NCBI RefSeq assembly: GCF_021654285.1
Contig: NZ_JAKFZS010000008.1
Coordinates: forward strand, 124,001-188,000
Length of the DNA: 64,000 nt
Direction: 5' to 3'
Source of the DNA: Pseudoalteromonas luteoviolacea
Lineage (GTDB): Bacteria; Pseudomonadota; Gammaproteobacteria; Enterobacterales; Alteromonadaceae
Below are positions 59,683-64,000 of the stretch, one piece after another; position 1 is the first letter of the stretch, and every line of letters starts with the position of its first letter. A model generated the notes under the pieces. It was not told the origin of the DNA and did no database searches. It saw nothing but the letters and a program-made list of their open reading frames with translations. The translations under genes were made by a program, and so were the position numbers.

Positions 59683-60573
59683 ATGAAGTTATCGGATTTA
59701 GAAGTCCTTCATGTTGTGGCACATTCCCAAAGTCTCAATGATGCTGCCAAGCGCTTATTTAAAACTCAGCCCGCAGTGACCCAAGCGCTCAAAAGGCTCA
59801 GTACAGAGTTGGGTTTTCCTTTGGTAACAAGGGAGGAGTATAGAATTAAGCTCACCGAGCAAGGGCAACGATTTTACAAAGAAGCAGTAAAGCTGATAGA
59901 ACATCACGAGAACCTAAAGTCTATGGCTGCGGATTTTGCGCAAGGAAATGAGCCTAAATTCAATATTTGCTATGAAGCGATGAGTTACGACTATGGCTGT
60001 AATGAACTTATCAAACGTACATTCAGGCAATTTCCCTCTACAGCATTTGAAATAACCAGCGGTAAACGCTTTGTAGCACTAGACAGAGTAAATCAAGGCT
60101 TGTCGGATATTGGTGTCGGGCCTTGGTTTAATTTGTTTCACGCGACTGGTGATTTGGAATCTGTGGCCATCGGTGAAGTAAAGCTAGGGTTAGTTGCTAA
60201 AAAAGGGTTGATACCGAATAGGCTTACATTTGAAGAGCTCAACCAATATCCTTGTCTGGCAATGACCGAAAGTGGTTTTGAATTTGATAGTGACCGTTTA
60301 GAGTATTCAAAAAGTCGCAGTGTGATGAAGCTAGATGATATCGCGACAATAAAAATGTTTTTACTGCAAGGCATGGGTTTTGCGATTGTGACTTTAAATC
60401 ATTGTGAGCAAGAACTTGAGCAAGGGTTACTTGAGCAAATTAGGGTATCTGATAGACAAGATCAGTTTACAGTAGATATTCATGCATTTAGGAGGCAGTT
60501 ACCGCATCATGGTTCTGTCGCGCAATATTTGTGGGAAGGATTTAAAGAATTAGGTAAGCAATATCGTGAATGA
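59683..60573 (+). CDS. LysR-family transcription regulator
   Basis: This 296-residue regulator has the HTH region (LEVLHVVAHSQSLNDAAKRLFKTQPAVTQALKRL) and a substrate-binding domain starting about residue 90 (FNICYEAMSYDYGCNELIKRTF). It lies divergent to the RND adaptor-permease pair and most likely controls it; the effector is unknown. The 3' end overlaps the next gene by 8 bases (GTGAATGA), so it is probably translated coupled to that DNA repair gene. Confidence 0.85.
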   Translation: MKLSDLEVLHVVAHSQSLNDAAKRLFKTQPAVTQALKRLSTELGFPLVTREEYRIKLTEQGQRFYKEAVKLIEHHENLKSMAADFAQGNEPKFNICYEAMSYDYGCNELIKRTFRQFPSTAFEITSGKRFVALDRVNQGLSDIGVGPWFNLFHATGDLESVAIGEVKLGLVAKKGLIPNRLTFEELNQYPCLAMTESGFEFDSDRLEYSKSRSVMKLDDIATIKMFLLQGMGFAIVTLNHCEQELEQGLLEQIRVSDRQDQFTVDIHAFRRQLPHHGSVAQYLWEGFKELGKQYRE

Positions 60574-60871
60574 TGAATTCAAGCAAAAAGTATACACGCT
60601 AATAGGTGCGATCCCTGAAGGGAATGTTGCTACATATGGCCAAATAGCTAAGCTAGCAGGAGCGCCTAGACATGCACGTGCGGTGGGCTATTTATTAAAA
60701 CATCTCCCGAATGACAGTTCATTGCCTTGGCATAGAGTCATCAATAGTCAGGGGAAAATTTCATTTCCTGTAGAGAGCGACAAGTTTAATTCTCAAGCGT
60801 TGAAATTAAAGGCTGAGGGGGTGGAGTCACTCAACGGCAGGATTTCTCTTAAAAAGTATCTTTGGTATTAA
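60566..60871 (+). CDS. Alkyltransferase-like protein (ATL)
   Basis: This 101-residue protein has the fold of O6-methylguanine-DNA methyltransferase, but the active-site Cys is replaced by Trp55: PWHRV instead of PCHRV. Such ATL proteins bind O6-alkylguanine without repairing it and flag it for nucleotide excision repair. The surrounding features are typical: VYTLIGAIPEGNVATYGQIAKLAG, RHARAVGYLLKHLP. The start is GTG at 60566, inside the LysR stop region; the nearby ATG is in another frame. Confidence 0.88.
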   Translation: MNDEFKQKVYTLIGAIPEGNVATYGQIAKLAGAPRHARAVGYLLKHLPNDSSLPWHRVINSQGKISFPVESDKFNSQALKLKAEGVESLNGRISLKKYLWY

Positions 60872-60918
60872 GATTCAAACGAACTGGCAATTATAGAAGA
60901 TAAATTCAGAATTAGGGT

Positions 60919-60948
60919 TGATCGGTTTGTTTTACATTGGCGTAAATA
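60919..60948 (+). promoter_or_regulatory. Candidate ECF-sigma promoter before the Lon-domain gene
   Basis: TGATCG at 60919-60924 and TAAATA at 60943-60948 are spaced by 18 bases and lie 30 bases before the start of the Lon-domain gene. This resembles the TGATCC..TAAGTA type associated with RpoE-ChrR (ECF11). The exact published spacing should be checked. Confidence 0.5.
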
Positions 60949-60977
60949 GACTTAGAGATTATCATTACTAAGTCAAT

Positions 60978-61550
60978 ATGAAACGAGCACTTTTTCCTTT
61001 ACCAGTTTACATTTTACCGCAGGGATACACACGGTTACGTATTTTTGAGCCTCGCTATTTGCACATGGTCAAAGTGGCTATGAAAGAGCAAAGCGGCTTT
61101 GTGTTATGCCACGGTGATAAAGCCTCAGACACAGCAGTGTCCAGAGAAGGTGTATTTGTGGAAATTGTTGATTTCTCTCAAGACAATGGCGGACAACTGT
61201 TGATTGATGTTTATGCCAAACACAGAGTAGTGATAACAGATGTAACGATAGATGAGATGAACTTAAAGCATGGGTGGTGTCATACAATTGATGAGCCTTT
61301 ATGGGAACTAGATAGTGAAAACTTTGCCTATCACGAACGCTTAGCTGATTTGCTCAGAGATCTGTTTGTTGTTAATGCAGAGCTTAATGATTTATATAAG
61401 AAAAAGAATTATGCAGATCCGATTTGGGTTGCGGCCAGATGGTTAGAGTTGTTGCCCTTAACACTGACTCAAAAGCAAAAAATACAAAGCTGCCAAACTT
61501 ATCAAGCGGTGGCTGGCGTTTTGTTTGAAGTTTTTGACGATCAAGAGTGA
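60978..61550 (+). CDS. Lon substrate-binding-domain protein
   Basis: This 190-residue protein consists of the N-terminal domain of Lon protease (LON_substr_bdg) without ATPase or protease domains. It starts MKRALFPLPVYILPQGYTRLRIFEPRYLHMV, the usual LPLFPL..VLFPG pattern with a late helical part. Such small proteins have an unknown role, perhaps in substrate recognition or as adaptors. Its placement just before the sigma-ChrR genes, with a matching promoter, ties it to the same stress response. The stop codon overlaps the second candidate promoter element. Confidence 0.85.
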   Translation: MKRALFPLPVYILPQGYTRLRIFEPRYLHMVKVAMKEQSGFVLCHGDKASDTAVSREGVFVEIVDFSQDNGGQLLIDVYAKHRVVITDVTIDEMNLKHGWCHTIDEPLWELDSENFAYHERLADLLRDLFVVNAELNDLYKKKNYADPIWVAARWLELLPLTLTQKQKIQSCQTYQAVAGVLFEVFDDQE

Positions 61551-61577
61551 TCTGGATGTTAAAGCCTAACGTATAGT
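61548..61577 (+). promoter_or_regulatory. Second candidate ECF-type promoter, before the sigma gene
   Basis: TGATCT at 61548-61553 (overlapping the Lon-domain stop codon) and TATAGT at 61572-61577, again 18 bases apart, lie about 30 bases upstream of the sigma gene. It would let the sigma factor activate its own gene. The -10 box is weaker than at 60943. Confidence 0.35.
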
Positions 61578-61608
61578 CTACTATGTTACTGGCTGAGAGC
61601 GTTAAATT

Positions 61609-62232
61609 ATGGTTAGTTTAGAGCAATCGCGTGATTGCCGCACAAAAAAAGGTATAAACCAAGGGATGCAAGAAACCCCTTCAGAACAGTTAACTCAAGC
61701 ATTAGTCAATGTCGCTAATAACGCGGACAAGAAAGCTTACGCTTATTTGTTTTCTTATTTTGCCCCAAAAATAAAGCGCTTTGGAATAAAACAATTCGGT
61801 TCAGAAGCTATGGCGATGGAATTGGTGCAAGACACCATGACGTCCGTTTGGAGAAAAGCGAAGCTTTATCACCAAGACAAAGGCGCAGCAACGACCTGGG
61901 TGTATACGATAATGAGAAACGCCTCATTCGATGCGCTTAGAAAAGTTAAAAGCAACAGAGAAGATAACTTAAGCGAAGAGATTTGGCCGCTGTTCCATGA
62001 TGAACAAGTGTGTGAAAAAAGTTTTAAAGACCACTTACAAACCAATCAGCTTAAAGAAAAAATTAAAAACCTACCAGCGGCACAAAGAGATGTGGTTGTT
62101 GGTGTCTATTTTGATGATATGACTCAAGAGCAGTTAGCTCAGCATTTGGGTATTCCTGTTGGTACGGTGAAATCTAGGTTGCGCTTAGCGTTGAAGAAGT
62201 TAAAAGTAGAGTTGGGAGAGCAGCATGATTAG
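61609..62232 (+). CDS. ECF sigma factor (RpoE/ECF11-like), partner of ChrR
   Basis: This 207-residue sigma factor has sigma region 2 (AYAYLFSYFAPKIKRFGIKQFGSEAMAMELVQDTMTSVWRKA) and region 4 (LKEKIKNLPAAQRDVVVGVYFDDMTQEQLAQHLGIPVGTVKSRLRLALKKLK). It overlaps the ChrR-type gene by 8 bases, and that pair suggests the singlet-oxygen/photo-oxidative stress sigma factor. The first ATG is at 61609; a second in-frame ATG at 61666 (MQETPSEQL) is preceded by AAGGG but too close for a normal ribosome binding site, so either could be right. Confidence 0.9.
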   Translation: MVSLEQSRDCRTKKGINQGMQETPSEQLTQALVNVANNADKKAYAYLFSYFAPKIKRFGIKQFGSEAMAMELVQDTMTSVWRKAKLYHQDKGAATTWVYTIMRNASFDALRKVKSNREDNLSEEIWPLFHDEQVCEKSFKDHLQTNQLKEKIKNLPAAQRDVVVGVYFDDMTQEQLAQHLGIPVGTVKSRLRLALKKLKVELGEQHD

Positions 62233-62905
62233 GTATCATCCCTCTAAACAGTTAATGCATAAGCACGTAGCTGGTGAGCTGCCAGTCGGGTTAAGTGTTG
62301 CTATAGCCGCACACGTTGAGCTTTGTGATAAATGTAGAGCTGAAGTTGAAGCAATTGAAGCAAAGCAAGCCGATATGTTTTTCACCAGTGAGATGGATGT
62401 CGACAGTGATACAAAAGATGTGTCATTGGTAGAAGATGATCTGTTATTTGATGCAATGCTCAGTGATATTACATCACTTGAAGTCGAAACTGAGGTAGTG
62501 CCTCATGAAGTAACCATGTTCGACTATCAGGATAGGTCTGTTCAATTGCCAAGAGCAATAGCCGCGCTAAAACTGGGCAGCTTTATGAACGCCGGAAAAG
62601 TCTCTCGAGCCCGCTTTGAACTTGATGAAGGCCCCATGCGCAGTAGCTTATTACATATTAAGCCAGGTGGGGAAATACCAGAACACACACATACTGGTTT
62701 TGAGCTAACATTATTGTTAGATGGGACGTTTGAAGATGAAAGTGGTAAGTACGTACCGGGTGATTTTATCATGCTCGATGGTCGCCACAATCATACGCCT
62801 AAAACAAAAGGTGGATGCCTGTGTTTTACTTTGGTTGACAACGCGTTGCACTTTAATAAAGGCTTAAGCAAACTCCTAAATCCTATTGGTAAGCTGATTT
62901 ATTAG
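62225..62905 (+). CDS. chrR: ChrR-type zinc anti-sigma factor with cupin domain
   Basis: This 226-residue protein matches ChrR, which holds an ECF sigma factor inactive until singlet oxygen or organic hydroperoxide is present. The N-terminal zinc anti-sigma domain has His5, His30, Cys34 and Cys37, exactly one residue offset from the ChrR ligands His6, His31, Cys35 and Cys38 of Rhodobacter sphaeroides. The C-terminal cupin domain has HTHTGFE (His154, His156, Glu160) and a His near 188-190 (GRHNHTPK), fit to bind a metal. The start overlaps the sigma stop by 8 bases. Confidence 0.92.
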   Translation: MIRYHPSKQLMHKHVAGELPVGLSVAIAAHVELCDKCRAEVEAIEAKQADMFFTSEMDVDSDTKDVSLVEDDLLFDAMLSDITSLEVETEVVPHEVTMFDYQDRSVQLPRAIAALKLGSFMNAGKVSRARFELDEGPMRSSLLHIKPGGEIPEHTHTGFELTLLLDGTFEDESGKYVPGDFIMLDGRHNHTPKTKGGCLCFTLVDNALHFNKGLSKLLNPIGKLIY

Positions 62906-62919
62906 GGAGTGTGAAGAAT

Positions 62920-63876
62920 ATGAAATTTAAGACACCTATACAGATTGGATTAAGTGCCTGTCTTGGTGGAGATAGGGTACGTTTCGACAAAGGTCATAAG
63001 CGTTCTAATTTTTGTATGGACGAGTTCAGTAACCATGTGGAATTTGTAAAATTTTGTCCTGAAGTTGCGATAGGTATGCCTATTCCCCGCGAAACCATAA
63101 GACAAGTACGATTTGGCGACACGATTAAGGTGTGTCGCCCTGACGGGTCTAATGATGTTGGTTCAAAGCTAACTGAGTATGGTAAAAAAATTGCTCAAAC
63201 AAAAGCAAAAGAACTGTCAGGCTTTGTTTTTTGTGCCAAAAGTCCAAGTTGTGGCATGGAAAGAGTCAAAGTCTACAATGACACTGGAACAGGTGCCACT
63301 GCAGAAGGCATAGGTGCGTTTGCTGCCGAAATTATGCGCCACAATCCATTATTACCATGCGAAGAAAACGGTAGGCTAAACGACATTCATTTACGCGAAA
63401 ATTTTGTAATGCGTGTGTTTGTTTATAAATCATGGCAAGAACTGATGGAAGGTGACGTTAATAAACATAGGCTGACTGAGTTTCACGCTAAGCACAAATA
63501 CCTTTTGATGAGCCACAATTATGCAGCATATAGAACACTGGGGCGTTTGCTTGCGCAAGGCGATCCAAAAGAACCGATGCTTGTAGCTGATGAATATATA
63601 GCTGGTCTGATGGCAGCACTTAAAAAGCCTGCTAGTCGAAAAGCGCAAGCAAATACACTTGCACACTTGCAAGGGTACTTTAAAAACGAGTTATCAGGTA
63701 TTGAAAAATCTGAGATGGTGGAAGCAATTGAGGAGTACAGAATGGGGCTAGTGCCACTAAATGTACCTTTGACGTTACTTAAACACCATTTACGAGTGCA
63801 CCCAAAGTCGTATTTGGAACAGCAGGTATACTTCGACCCGTATCCACATGATTTAAAATTAAGGTTCGCAATTTGA
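62920..63876 (+). CDS. DUF523/DUF1722 protein (YbgA-like)
   Basis: This protein of about 318 residues fuses DUF523 (IGLSACLGGDRVRFDK, with the cysteines of CAKSPSCGMERV) to DUF1722 (YbgA-like, LTEFHAKHKYLLMSHN..RTLGRLLA). The family is often next to photolyases, as here, but its action is unknown. Cysteine pairs suggest metal or redox chemistry. The ATG at 62920 is preferred because the GTG at 62911 is one base from GGAG; the ATG has ten. The stop overlaps the photolyase start by four bases (TTGA). Confidence 0.85.
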   Translation: MKFKTPIQIGLSACLGGDRVRFDKGHKRSNFCMDEFSNHVEFVKFCPEVAIGMPIPRETIRQVRFGDTIKVCRPDGSNDVGSKLTEYGKKIAQTKAKELSGFVFCAKSPSCGMERVKVYNDTGTGATAEGIGAFAAEIMRHNPLLPCEENGRLNDIHLRENFVMRVFVYKSWQELMEGDVNKHRLTEFHAKHKYLLMSHNYAAYRTLGRLLAQGDPKEPMLVADEYIAGLMAALKKPASRKAQANTLAHLQGYFKNELSGIEKSEMVEAIEEYRMGLVPLNVPLTLLKHHLRVHPKSYLEQQVYFDPYPHDLKLRFAI

Positions 63877-64000
63877 GTAAGGCACTTTTTTGGTTCAGGC
63901 GCGATTTACGGTTATCAGGTAACCAAGCGCTTGAAGACGCAATTAACAACGGCGCCACTGAGGCGCTGTTTTTTGTTTGTGAAAAACAATGGCAATTACA
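63873..64000 (+). CDS. phrB: Deoxyribodipyrimidine photolyase, 5' end only
   Basis: The first 42 codons fit CPD photolyase: SKALFWFRRDLRLSGNQAL is the antenna-domain N-terminus, where the xRRDLRL pattern is diagnostic. The enzyme uses blue light and FAD to repair UV-made pyrimidine dimers. The start is TTG at 63873, overlapping the preceding stop by four bases. The gene runs off the right edge. It completes the ChrR-sigma photo-oxidative cluster, in which a photolyase is a frequent member. Confidence 0.92.
   Translation, partial: MSKALFWFRRDLRLSGNQALEDAINNGATEALFFVCEKQWQL

Overview
The window is a 64 kb piece of an AT-rich gammaproteobacterial chromosome. It is most likely a marine Alteromonadales such as Pseudoalteromonas; this rests on the overall gene set and on remembered protein resemblance, not on a search. 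The set includes dnaK-dnaJ, a FadR-type fadE, a plant-like dapA, an Alteromonadales-style glycogen operon, a secreted protease with a chitin-binding tail, a GlyGly-CTERM surface protein, and many two-component-free signalling genes (GGDEF, EAL, HDOD). I see no rRNA, tRNA, CRISPR array, insertion sequence or prophage. Genes are densely packed, often in overlapping pairs, with clear rho-independent terminators between blocks.

Layout. 1-2750 (minus): pqiA-pqiB lipid-transport genes and a thioesterase. 2890-6195 (plus): dnaK-dnaJ behind a sigma-32-like promoter. 6200-11473: a small Cys-rich protein, ybaK, fadE with a FadR-like operator touching its start, a kinase-fold protein and an EamA exporter. 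11470-14858: a subtilase with PKD and chitin-binding domains, an orphan periplasmic binding protein and a divergent cytochrome b562. 15132-19187: a 1351-residue surface protein with ten Asp-boxes and three cadherin-like repeats. 19319-19813 (minus): zinc-independent ribosomal proteins L31B and L36B under a candidate Zur site. 20004-29778: a mix of housekeeping genes (dapA, rhlE, zapE, a GST, an AbgT transporter, an isochorismatase-like hydrolase, RNase Z). 29755-32652 (minus): a compact AraC-PPK2-DUF2252 operon. 32815-36538: arginine succinyltransferase pathway genes (astC/argD, astA, a DUF1338 protein) with a divergent Lrp-type regulator.

36535-50838: a GGDEF-EAL protein faces a seven-gene glycogen operon (CBM48 mini-protein, malQ, glgB, glgX, glgP, glgC, glgA) that contains the whole make-and-degrade cycle. 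50981-54378: an EAL/HDOD protein, a DUF418 membrane protein and a second orphan periplasmic binding protein form a tight three-gene unit. 54498-60871: rluF, an RND efflux pair with a divergent LysR regulator, and an alkyltransferase-like DNA repair gene. 60919-64000: a Lon-domain protein, an ECF sigma factor, its ChrR-type zinc anti-sigma factor, a DUF523/DUF1722 protein and the start of a DNA photolyase. Two sites of the form TGATC-N18-TA in front of this last block suggest an autoregulated photo-oxidative (singlet oxygen) stress operon.

The most novel-looking pieces are the EAL/HDOD-DUF418-binding protein unit and its unlinked binding-protein paralogue, the AraC-PPK2-DUF2252 operon, the Lon-domain gene placed under the sigma/ChrR-type promoter, and the plant-type DapA.
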